This document shows, one piece after another, positions 1 through 11,700 of a stretch of 64,000 nt of DNA. Each line of letters opens with the position of its first letter. The first letter of the stretch is position 1. Position numbers and translations under genes: made by a program. The notes below the pieces were generated by a model. That model searched no databases. It was not told the origin of the DNA and saw only the letters and a list, made by a program, of their open reading frames with translations. The DNA comes from Lampris incognitus (Eukaryota; Chordata; Actinopteri; Lampriformes; Lampridae): positions 15,218,310 through 15,282,309 of the forward strand of contig NC_079219.1 in NCBI RefSeq assembly GCF_029633865.1, given 5' to 3'.

Positions 1-930
1 GCTGTGTGTCAAGAGAGACAGAATGTTGTCACATTTCCAGAAATATGAGACATCTATGACAGGTTCTGTTAATAAATAAAAATCTGACGAGAGAGAGAGA
101 GAGAGGGATGAAACTTGAGGCGGTAGACGTGGATGTGGAGTGAAAACTGGAAACATATGTAGATTATAGGATTTCCTAGGGAAGCAGGAGTTTGACTGAG
201 CTGCATCTGGATGTACTCGTCCATGTTTTGTTTGAGTCAGTTGTAGCTGATGTGGAGATGGCCCGTCTCTCTGTGACGCGCTGTGAGCTGGCGGATGTGT
301 CACTGACCGCATGGATGCCTCACGGTGCAGCTCACAGAGGCCTGTCAAGGCAAGCAGCCTGCCGCCAAAGTGTACATGTGGGTGACACCGAATCACATCC
401 ACTGGATGCCAAAATGAGGCTGAGAGCACAAAAAAGACAAGGAAACGTGTTATGCAATATTTAGTAGGGTCCTCTTGTATTGAGGCGAGGTCTGTTGTAT
501 TGTGGTCTGTCTGTCTCTCTGCTACAAGAGTCCTGATGAGGATGTGGCCAGTGTGCGCTGTAGTCATACTAGCCACAACGCTCTGTGTTGGGATGATTGC
601 TGTATAGTTTTACTGCAAACAACTCTGACTGAAAAGCTGTTCCTACCTATCTGTGTCCTTTCTTCCTGCTGTCCAGATGTTTGTTTGTTTCTCTGACCTG
701 TAATATTTTATTTATTTATTTATTTATTTATTTATTTTGCATTTCTAACCTCGAGTGTGGCTTTGGGCATTGTATTGACATGATAGAGTCACAAACTGAC
801 ACAGTGTAGAGTTTAAAAATTGAGCTTCAATGTTTTTCTTATAAGTAAAAAGCCAATCAATAATGCTAAAATATCCAAGAGTTATTTGAAAGTCCTTCCT
901 TGAAGTGGGGGGGGGGTTGGAGGATCTTCT
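1..930. other. unassigned DNA, probable sdc2 intron 1
   Basis: No exon or recognised gene is visible. It holds a short (GA)n at 89-107 and a TTTA-repeat tract at 706-737. Its placement in intron 1 is inferred from the missing sdc2 signal-peptide exon. Confidence 0.4.
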
Positions 931-1340
931 GCTCCTCCATGCAAAAATGTCGAGGTGTCCTTGAGCAAGGCACCAAAGGTTGATGCTAGATCCAGCGGGG
1001 TGTAGGCACGGAAGTAGCCGTGATTGGCTGTTGGGTCGGCCAATAGACAGCGTGGAGCCTCGAAGGGCACTGACTTGAAACAAACGATGCGCACTGAAAC
1101 ATTTAGCTAGCTAGCTTACAGCTAACCTTAACATTGCCAGGTTGTACTGTAACGATAGCTAACGTTAGCAATGGCTAACAATGGAAATTCAAAAAGAGTG
1201 TAAACCCTAACCAACAACCAATCACGGCTACTTCCGTGCCTACACCACATTGGATCTAGCATCAACCGACACCAAACCCCTAACTGCTCCCGATGAGCAG
1301 TTTCACACCTTGCATGGCTGACACCACTATCGGTGCGTGT
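930..1340 (+). mobile_element. V-core SINE fragment split by a foldback insertion
   Basis: GTCCTTGAGCAAGGCACC at about 958-975 and CCCCTAACTGCTCCC after 1276 are consecutive parts of the V-SINE-like core seen elsewhere in the window. They are separated here by about 295 bp (976-1272) with 56-bp inverted arms at 979-1034 and 1211-1266. CACCAAA occurs at both edges, consistent with a 7-8 bp target duplication. Confidence 0.6.
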
Positions 1341-1980
1341 GTGTGTGTTTTCAAAAAATTTCCAAAAAAACAAATTTCCCCTCAGACTGAGTCAAGTTCA
1401 AAATGGGATTTTACTTCTAGAGTCTTCTCAGAGCCAACATCTTTGGTAGAGGACAAAATGTAGCCTGTGGGCCCTTCTGTGTTTGGCTTAATGACTCGTA
1501 GAATTGGTCAAACGCACACACATACACACACTTAACACACACACAGTGCTGTGTGCTGCAGATGTCTGGCTGATAGATGATGATGACAGGGCTGTTGTGT
1601 ACTCTTGGCTGTTACACAACCCCACTCTGTTGACCTTTCTGCTCCATTATTATGACTGGTGAAGTAGTAGGAACAAGGCACCAGCTCCGATGTTGTCACC
1701 GGATCAGACCACTAGCTCATTGGCGAAACAACATTCCCTACTGTGCAGCCATATCAGTTTAGACAAAAGTTAAAAAAAAAGAGCAAGGAATCATGTAAAA
1801 GAATTAAAAAGCTCCCCAAACCCACTTACACCCCCTCCCCCAATACCTCTCTGTGGGGGTAGAGCTGTGTCTGTTGGGGGTATATACCTATATATACCGC
1901 CTGGGCCTGGTTTATTTCCACCAAGACTGTCTTTAGCGTGACATAGTGCTTAGATGCCAGATGGCTACTGGACTGTATTT

Positions 1981-1982
<2 letters not shown>

Positions 1983-2064
<82 letters not shown>
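1983..2064. repeat. (TG)n microsatellite
   Basis: This is an uninterrupted TG tract of about 41 units inside the presumed sdc2 intron 1. The surrounding 1341-3414 holds no gene I recognise; homopolymer C runs occur at 3236-3251 and 3465-3478. Confidence 0.95.
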
Positions 2065-2066
<2 letters not shown>

Positions 2067-3625
2067 AGTTGTGTGAATGTTGCACATAGACTCATACCAC
2101 ACATGCAGAATCGCATTTTCCAGCTGTGTGTGACTCTCTAGCCACTGAGGTCTGCCAGGGCAGTTCGTAAATGTTCGCATACTGAACACTGTCTGGTAAA
2201 TGTGACTCTGGTGAATGGAGAGACAGGCTCCCTTCCCCCCGGTTTGACAGCTTTAGTCTGGACCTTGTCCATCATAATGTCTGATCAGATCCCAACAAGT
2301 TATTCGCTGGTTGCTTCATAGCAAAAAACCAAACCTAAATGCAAACAGTAGATGTTTGCAGTTGGTTTTCGGTAAGCTTGGGTCATTGGCAACACATGAC
2401 CCAGTGTTTGTTTTGGATTCAGGATAAAGTTAACTAATGGAAACCGAACATACTTCCTAACTATGGAAGGAGCAGAGACGCTTCGAGGCCTGCAAAAACG
2501 AAAGAAAAAAACGTGATGGAAGTCAATTAAACGGCTTAACGTGTCTGTCAGCCTGTCTTAATTTCTTCCTTTTATCCTTTCTTCTCTCCTTGCTTCCTTC
2601 CTTCCGCCTGTTGCCCTTTGTGCATCTGTGCTCTATGGGAGCCCCACTGCTCCTGAGACTAACACACAAACACATACACACACACACACACCCACACACA
2701 CATGCATCTTGGAGCCTACTTGGAGCCAAGCGGTGCTGTTCTCTATGGGAAGTTTGACTGTGTGCGCTTTGAGTGCAAATGTGAGCCAACTCGTTTGTTT
2801 CTCACTGGGAGTGTTCGAGCGCTTGTGTTTAAATTGTGCGGCTGGGGTGTTTGGCTATCCGTCCTTCACTTTAACAGCCCCTGGAGACTGTAGTTGGAGT
2901 TGTTTGGCCCCTTAAAAGGGAATCCCACTGGCCGTAGGAACAGGCTACCGTTTCTCAGGTCTGGAGAAGTCTTGACAATATTTGCAAACATAACTATTTT
3001 CTCACAAAACTAGAGCTCAGACATCCAAGACTCCAGTTTGTGATATCACCCCGCTCTATAACCTGGAGATGTGCCATTGACAATAAATGGGAGTCCGGCT
3101 TCTACGGCTCTCTCTGCCCAAGCCTCTGTTAGCACATTTCTACATTTTGATTATTTTGCATCACATTTTTTACATTTGAAAGTTTATACAAGGAAGTCAC
3201 AAGATGGTCGCGCTATTTCCATTAAAATGCTATCTCCCCCCCCCCCCCCCCGAGGTTTAAAAGATTTGAGTATCATCGGTCTTTTGAAAATAGATGTTTG
3301 GGTTTTCTGTCTACTGCTTCAATTGGACTGCAGCATCTGGTTTGTCTCATTTTCATGTTTTGTTTTTGTTTTTTTTCCATTGCTGCCATTGCTTTTGCCC
3401 AGACCAGTGGTTCTCAACCTTTTTTGGGCCTGCAGCCCACTATCCATTATCCAGGTCCCTTACCGCCCCCCCCCCCCCATCAGTTAAAATGTAGGCTAAT
3501 TGTCTTCCCTGAATATTAATGCTGATTATCATTCTGTGTAATATCATTAAAAAGAATGTCATCGAATGCCAAATAACAATTTGATTTAACTGGGCAGTTA
3601 GAATATCATTATCATTCGTTTCCAA

Positions 3626-3841
3626 GGCGGTGGCACAATGGTTAGCATGGTCGCCTAACAGCAAGAAGGTCCTGGGTTTGAGCCCCGAGGTAGTCCAACC
3701 TTGGTGGGTCATCCCGGGTCGTCCTTTGTGTGGAGTTTGCACACAGAGGACGTGTCTGTGTGGGTTTCCTCCGGGTGCTCCGGTTTCCTCCCACAGTCCA
3801 AAGACATGTAGGTCAGGTGAATCGGCCGTACTAACTTGTCC

Positions 3842-3876
<35 letters not shown>

Positions 3877-3998
3877 CCCTGTGTGATGGCCTGGCAGTCT
3901 GTCCAGGGTGTCTCCCCGCCTGCCGCCCAATGACTGCTGGGATAGGCTCCAGCATCGCCATGACCCTGAGTAAGGATAAGCAGTTTGGATAATGGATG
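3626..3998 (+). mobile_element. SINE-A (DANA/Mermaid-like tRNA-derived SINE)
   Basis: The tRNA-type head GTGGCACAATGGTTAGCATG and B-box-like GGTTTGAGCC precede the fish SINE body GTTTCCTCCCACAGTCCAAA, a (TG)n tract and the tail GACTGCTGGGATAGGCTCCA with GGATAATGGATG. Confidence 0.85.
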
Positions 3999-5478
3999 CA
4001 CAAATGAATAGTTTCCAAGGGAGCAAAAAAAGCCATGTGACTAGAAATTATATTTATGAGTTTTAAACGAATGCAACGGCAATTTGACATTCAAACTTTA
4101 ATTAGGTCTTGTTATTGATCACCAACAGCAGCCAATCAGAACGTGGTAATTCTGCACTGGTGCCAAACAGCGGAACATATCTCTTTTGAAAATTTGTAAC
4201 CACGGTGATAACGTGGCGTTCACGGTGTATCCTCGGGAGAAATTAATGCTTTCCAAAGGAAGAAATTCTTAATTTCCTCCATGGGGAATAGCAAGGAAGA
4301 GCGTGTCCATTTTCCTGAGTTGCCCCAGTGAATGCCGTGTTGGTGAAATTGTATAGATGATACTCTGACGTCCTGCTGCCTTCACAGGAACTATGCAGCT
4401 ACAGAAAGCTCATGGTTGGATTACCGAATGGGCCTACCAGGCCCAGGGGGCCCAAGGGCTCAAGGGGCCCCTGAGCCAGAGCCTCTGCATAAAGTCACTG
4501 TTATTATCTCTGCATTTCTTGTCACATAGTCAAAGGGCTTAGTCATTCATGTCAGTAACGGAGCCCCAAAAGTCCTCCTGAAAAACTGAAGGGATAGCCT
4601 AAACATTCACTTTGAAGATGTCACAAAAAAGAAGCCATCATGATACATTTTAAGTGAGTGTTTATCCCCCTCAGTTTATCTATAGGACTTTAGAGGGGCT
4701 AAGTACCCCAGGCAATATGGGCCCTTCAACTCTGTGGGGAGAAATCCAAAAAGAGAGTGCAAAACAACAGCATGAGACGCTCTGACTAAGGGACCTCTCA
4801 GAGGTGGTCACAGACAAGGCCCCCCCCCACCCCACCTACCCACACACACATAAATAAGCCATTTATGGGACACATCTGTAAAGTTGTGGTTCATGAAGAC
4901 CCCATAATGTTGTTATCCACCCCTGATCTGTCTGAATGGGGCCCCTCAATCATATAACGTGGGCTTGTAGGCCAATCTACAACTGCATGGCCATACAGTA
5001 GATTTTTTGGCAGGGCAGGGCGGGATATTTGAGGTACTGAGAGTGCTCCCTGTTGAAGAATGCGCTTTGAAATATGCATGCCACATAACTACATTGATTT
5101 TTGTATTATTTTTATGCTCCTTTAAATATGTGTTAGGCCTTAACTGGGACAAGGGAGATTCCTTACATGAACATAAAGCTATTTTGAATAGTTTATAGGG
5201 GCCTGCCTTTTGCAAAAATCAGGGGATGCCCTATTTATTGCAGATATAATATTAAGCCTATCGCCATTTTTCAAGAAAGAGAAGCTTGTATGGGCTACAA
5301 ATATTCATTCCCATTTGATTAATGAGTATGGAAACTGGTTGATAGAGGGAGCTATTAAAGTTTGTGAACTGCCGATAGGTCACAGGTGAGGTTGTGATAA
5401 GGTCAATCTGTGCATGAGCTTGACAACTGTGCATGTGTATGCACAATGGAGCACCGCCAGACACTAAGTGAAGCAGCA

Positions 5479-5763
5479 AGGGATGGGCAACATGATCCAG
5501 AAAGGGCCGGTGTGGGTGCAGGTCTTGGTTCCAACCAAGCAGTTAGACACCCGAGTCTACAAATCAAGGTCCTTAGTAAAGGCTATTGGTTGACTAATAG
5601 AATCAGGTGTGTAAGTGCTTGTTTGGAACAAGACTCATGGTTGTGTAACTGCTTTGTTGGAACAAGACTATTGGTTGACTAATAGAAGCAGGTGTGTAAG
5701 TGCTTGGTTGGAACAAAGACCTGCACCTACAACTGCCCTTTCTGGATCATGTTGCCAATCCCT
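5479..5763. mobile_element. 285-bp foldback/MITE with about 65-bp terminal inverted repeats
   Basis: The left arm begins AGGGATGGGCAACATGATCC and the right arm, read on the minus strand, AGGGATTGGCAACATGATCC. Similarity continues for about 65 bp on each side. The interior contains two copies of TTGGTTGACTAATAGAA. The flanking octamers AAGCAGCA and AAACAAAA are only partly alike. Confidence 0.75.
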
Positions 5764-6417
5764 AAACAAAAGCTAAGAAAAAGAAAAAGAAACAAGGGAA
5801 GCAGATATTTTACATTGAGTTCCTCGCCTTTCCAGTTTTTAAAAAAACAAACAAATGATGAGAATAACATTAGGGGGGCTCACGAGCCCACCATGGGAGG
5901 TGGTGAGGAGGAATGGCCAGTTGGCAGCACTGCCAGTGCTGTGCCAGCGGGGCTGCTGCTCCTGTGCTGCTGCTCCTGTTGAGATGCAGGTGAATGTACG
6001 TCTTGGTTAATATGCTGTTGGCGTTAATTGTGTGTGTGTGCTCTGTAAATCCTTTTGAGGTACAGGTGAATTAAGGCGGGGGGGGGGCTTTTACCCATCC
6101 ATGCCTAGGGACCCATTGTCTCATAATCTGCCTATGAGAAAGCTGACAGGAACACTGAAGTACAGAGAGTCGTTGCTATGGAAACGATACACCGTCTCGT
6201 CTGGTCGCATTGGGGAAACCTGGCAGGTCTTACAATGTTACACACCACATTCTTTTGCAAGTAGTTGCACGTTTCTACTCCTCGTCATGAATCTTTAGTT
6301 TAACACCCCCCCAGAACACCTCAACGCCCCCTTTTCAAAAAATTATTGCTTCCAGTACCCCCTGACGTTCTCTGAATGCCCCCTGGGGGGCTGTACCGCC
6401 CCTGTTGAGAAACGCTG

Positions 6418-8174
6418 GTCTAGCCCACTTAGCTGGCAACTGTCCCCATCCAATGTACGGACAACTACTTGCTTATCATTTCTTTAAAATGTTATTCAGG
6501 GCCCCACATTGGAATTAAGCTGGACATTATGAAGAAGCTCTGAGCTCGTGTGTACTCGCTGTGAGTCTCCGGCCACTCAAGATTCCCACAATATTCCCCC
6601 AGTACGGCTTTATTGATGTATAGCTATGATAGTGGCCCAAGTAGAGAAGAGCTATAAATATACTCATTTAATGTTTGATGCAATATTAAAATACAGATTT
6701 TATACACACCCCTTTTTCCCCACTTACGTCCTCAACACCTGTTAGTGTAGATCCCCCCCACCGCCCCCCTCTTCCTTCAGCACCTGTGTTAGTGGAAGCA
6801 TACTATGCATTCCTCACATAGTTCAGGTCTCAGTGGGCCGTATTCAGCCATGTGTGAGCACGTGCATCCTTCTGTCTGCCTGCTTTTGTTCACCGTCTCT
6901 TTAACCACACTGGAGGGATAATTACTCCCCGTTGGCTGTGATTTATACTGCTATTCTCGTTTCATGCAATTTATTCTCTAGTTGAATCTCGTCAGAAATT
7001 AGATTCATATCCTCGTATTCGATGTTCTGATATGTGGCCAGAAATGATTTGTTTATTGTTTCATAATGAGCAAGGCACTCTTTCAGTTAACGTGAACGTT
7101 GCAGCTAGAAATGTCAGGGTGATATTTTTACGCGTACTCAAAGCTATAACCTCACAGATTTACATACACGTACTGCTGGCACTGCAGTACTGGCAGCTCT
7201 GTTTTGAATAAATCTCTGTGATTTAGTGGTCAAACTACACCAGTATGGTTGTCACTAAGCTAAATTTGGTTTAGACTACCATAAGGCTTTGTTGAATTTA
7301 TGATTATTATTGATGAATTTTAAAGTAGCACAGTCAGGTTGGGCCCTTGGCTATGTTGCACACCTTTTTTCTCCGACAAGTTCCTGTTTTTATTAAGCGA
7401 CATAGATGTTGTCAAATTACATTTTTGCTCATACAATATGACTAATACCTAACGTGAAATGATGGGATGCAATGTGGTGTGACGGAGCTACGCCGTTGTC
7501 CTGGTTGCACTCTGGGAGATGATTGGTTCTTGTGCAGTTTGTCCAGGCTAAAGCCTCCCCTGGTTAAAGTCAGTTTGCTACTGGTTGGGGGAAGGACAGT
7601 TGGCTGTTCCACCTTGGCCTTGCTACCCTCCTCTCTCTACCGCTGCTTCTGACTCAAGTCCTTCATCTTGATGTCCCGTAGCTCATTGCTCAGCCTCTGT
7701 ACACCTTCTAACACCGGGTAGGCCCTGCCCGGCTATCGGCAGGTCCAGAAACAAAGCTGAAGTAAGCACTTTTCTAGCCTTGTGAAATGAGCTGCGTGAG
7801 CCACCAGGGTCAAGCTCATACATATATTTCAAGTCACTTTTTAAAATCTAGTTTACATAATCTCACTTCCCTGTGTATAATGGTATATAATATTGTTTTC
7901 CCCTTCTACTCTTAGAGACGGGAGTGCCTTCCTCACTGTTTTTCCATCGTTTAAATTTATTTCATCATCTCAAAAACTTTTATTTTTCACACTCAAGTTT
8001 TCCTCCTTTTTGATTGTTGGTCTTTGTGCAATTTGTTCTAAAAACTGCCATGCTAATATACGTTTATATTGATGACATTATTTTCTAATTTTGTTATTGT
8101 CAGATAAATGTTCTGTGGACTGTCATGTTTTGGTTTTTTTTTCTGAGCCACACAAACATTTTAAAATGGAAGCA

Positions 8175-8214
<40 letters not shown>

Positions 8215-8635
8215 TCCCCTGCCTGTCTCTGTGTAGCATCACCAATTGCTGTCACGATCAAACAAATGAGCAGGAAGCCAGCTTCCATCTACATGATAAA
8301 TTATGGCTGCCGTTCATGTTATGGATACATAAGTAAAAAAAAAAAAAAACTGAACACGCGTCACTGCTTTTCACCAGTATAGTTAATGTAAAACTGGTTG
8401 AAAGAGGTTTTGACCTGAGGTTCATGATTAAGTAAAAATATATATATAAATTAGTAAAAGAAATCTGCAAGTATGGCTGAAAAAAAACAAATGAACCCCC
8501 TTCTCATCTCTTTGTGTCCGTTTCCTTCTTTCTCTCCCTCTGCCATCCTCTCTCCCCAGCTCCGGTCCTCTATTATGGCACAGGATTATTAATAGTCATA
8601 GTTGCACCCCTATAATGTCCATATTCCTTTTCCAG
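6418..8635. other. unique-looking DNA, probable sdc2 intron 1 (3' part)
   Basis: This is AT-rich sequence with no recognised exon. A compound (TG)n(GA)n lies at 8178-8214 and a poly(A) run at 8335-8350. It contains few recognisable repeats, in contrast to the later introns. Confidence 0.4.
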
Positions 8636-8762
8636 GTCTTATCCCAGTCGCCGTCCTCCTCAGCAGATGACCTGTACCTGGAGGGGAGGCCGTCAGGCGA
8701 CTTCCCTGTGGATGATGAAGATGGTGAGAGCTTCGCCTCTGGCTCTGGATCAGGAGACTATT
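8636..8762 (+). CDS. sdc2: sdc2 coding exon 2 (GAG attachment region)
   Basis: The exon is bounded by TTTTCCAG and the donor T|GTAAGA and ends in phase 1. It encodes ADDLYLEG followed by an acidic run and SGSGSGDY, the canonical Ser-Gly glycosaminoglycan acceptor cluster. Another in-frame acceptor lies at 8648, so the 5' edge could be 12 bases further in. Confidence 0.88.
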
Positions 8763-11700
8763 GTAAGACACCCCCTTTCATTTTCATTCATTCCTTCATT
8801 ATCTTGTAAGACAAATTATTTCAGTCCCGTCGCTGCACTTTATATTTCATAACATCCTGTTTCACAAAGAAATGAGATAGGATTCTACCAGGCCTATCAT
8901 AAAAATGAAACCGTAGTCCATTAAAACGCCCGATATCAAGCCATGGTCAAACCGGTTGCCTCATACAAATGTGTATATATGCTTGGTATGCATTGTTCAT
9001 TTGCTGATATAGTCTGTGCCATTTAAAGTTCAGATATCCTGTAAGAATCTGAACAAACCAAGCCATGAGACGATGGCCCTGCAAGATGCTAACACAGATT
9101 TAACAGAAGCCGTCAACAAAAGAAAGATCTGGAAGAAAAAATGTATGGCAGAGAATCTCCCGTGTGGCAGCACTTACCAGTTGTGATATTTCAGACTAAT
9201 ACCAGATGACTGTGCACCGGGGATAGTGTGTGATGGTTTCGAGTTTACTTTTTGCAAAACACTTAAATTCTGTTTCTTCATTATGAATACTACTGCCCTG
9301 AGGTGTTCCCGATGTTCTCTGTGCTGGGCTCGAACTGAGAAAAATTTACATCTGATTTAAAAACGAGGCTCATATATTTGAAAAAACAAAGTTAAAGAAG
9401 AACGCAAGCAAAAGTAAAGGCACAGTAATACCACTTTCATAGTAATTGTAATTACTTAATTAATATGCAGTCCAGCACAGTTGAAATTCCCATTTGTTAT
9501 AGCAGCAGCCAGATGTGCAGTCATATCTGACACACACATTTCCTGACTAAGTTTTACAAGGCTTTATAACACTTTCTCCGGTGATTATGAGACAAGGGAA
9601 CGCCGCGTGTGTGTGTTTCAGTTAGACAAGTTGCACCTTTAACCAAGCACTTTTAAAGTGATAAAATACTTTAAGACTATTAATTAAACTGTTTTTAGAA
9701 AAACAACTGTACATATGCATGAATGCTTATACATGAACACACACACAAGCTTAGAAGCTTACACACAGATGTTTGTCCCGAGGTGATGGGAAGTTTGGCA
9801 GGTGAGGTTTTATAAGAGGCCAGCGGATGTCTGATATTCTTGATTGTCCATGACTCAACTTTGTTCACACCATTACGAATCTACCGGAAGACGAGAAAGC
9901 TCTTAAATGCAGCCATTTAAACTCCGTTTATTTCTAAAGCTTGTTGGAAGTTGTTGGGTATTAACCATCTCCCCATGGCAAATTCCACCGAGCTGTAAAA
10001 CTGCTCTTGCACATACATGATAAGAGGTAATTAACACCTTGAGAGCCTCCGTTGGCGATACTGAGTGTCAAGATTCTGTTCCCATGATATCAAGCAATCG
10101 TGCACGTGGGGAGGGGGGCTTAGCACTTGGCGATTAAAGTGTTAGCAGAAATTCCCGTGCCAAAATGAAATATTGGTCTTGCGTCTGGGCTTTGAGCCAG
10201 CACTGATGCATTTGCTTGCTCCTCCTCAGCTCTTGCTGATGTCATACTGAGAGAGTCGTCAATCAGGAGGTTTGTCGTCAACATCTCTGAGACGACAACA
10301 ATCCAAGAGGTGATTCGGGACCAAACGACTGCGGTGCCAGACTCTCCCGCCAACCCACTGACCACAGTAGTGGACTCAGAGGATCCACTCACCACCGCAG
10401 AGGGTTCTGCGCCACCGCAATTCGCCTTTCCCGATGAGAGCACCAAGATGGACACAGAGGTAGAAAACCAGTTCCTCTTCCTTTCACACCACACATGCTC
10501 TTCCTCTGGAAATGTACTGACCGCTGACATGGTCTGTCAAAGGTAGACGATATCTCCTGACCCTGGGACAAAGTCTCCATACCATCACACTGTGGAATGT
10601 CAAAAAACAGGAGCACCTACGGGGAGAAAATCATTGATTTTATTTGGGGGGGTTGAACTAAATGTGTCCCACTTTTTTGGTTCTTTATGTCAATGCACCT
10701 ATATACTTTGTTTCTTACATTTCCAGTGCAGCTCAGTTTGTGCATATCTTAGGATAGATTGTTGGCTTCTGGCGTTTGACGGTGTGAGCTGGCTGTCTTG
10801 TTATAAAATGTCCTACAATAGCGCAACAGCAAACATGTTTTTCCAACAATGTGCCGAGGACACACAAGTGTTTGTCACGGGTCAGGAAGGACTCGTATGC
10901 AGAATCGGGGACCAAAGGCGGGAGTAAGTAAAGAGCAATAACTTTCCTGAAGGGATTAGACGGTTCGTTGCATTGTTCTAAACCAAAGGTCAGTCCGAAC
11001 AGGCAGCGGTACAGAACCGAGAGGCAGAATGCAAGGTCGCTTACAGGCACGAGTCAAAACCAGGCAGAACAGATTAGACGGGCGGATGCGAAAACTAGCA
11101 GGAGCACAATTCCGGATCTGGTGAACACGAGGTGAGCTAACGGGAATATATATTAGAGATACTAATGAGGAAATGGGCAACAGGTGTATAGCAGAACGGG
11201 CAGGGTGGCAGGTGATTGGCAGGCAAGTGGTGCAGAGGCGTGCAGGTGTGTGTGGCAGAAGTGGTTGGTGTGCAGAGACGCACAGGGCCGGGGAGAGAGC
11301 TAAGAGGAACTAGCTGAGTCCATGACAGTACGCCCCCCCCTTCCCTACGGATACCCCCTGGCATGCTGCTGGGCTAGTCTGGGTGAAGACTCTGATGAGG
11401 GTTGGGTCCGAGATGTCCCTGGCCATGACAGTTTAAACACACATAGGATTTTTCCATTTCTTGTGATGCCTTTTATTCTATTTCTATCCTATTTTGTTAT
11501 CCAGTGCAACTTGGATTCTACTAGCAGGTTTGCTGATCAACTTCTGTCTTTATCTTTCTCTGTCCCAGCAGGTAGACATGAGGCCAACAGTAGACTGGTT
11601 CATCTTCAACACCAGTCCAAGCTCCAGCAGCATACCTCCCATTGAAACAACGACTGCCTGGTACAGCATAGATGGCAGCCCAACCAAAGACAGTGCAGAG

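Larger units (their letters stand above)
3415..6417. mobile_element. non-autonomous hAT-like DNA transposon (about 3.0 kb)
   Basis: The left end CAGTGGTTCTCAACCTTTTT and the right end, which reads CAGCGTTTCTCAACAGGGGC on the minus strand, are the imperfect terminal repeats typical of Charlie-type hAT elements. They are followed on both sides by C-rich subterminal sequence (CCGCCCC). The flanking octamers GCCCAGAC and GTCTAGCC agree at 5 of 8 positions, a weak target duplication. No transposase reading frame is visible inside. It contains a SINE-A copy (3626-3998) and a foldback element (5479-5763). Confidence 0.6.
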
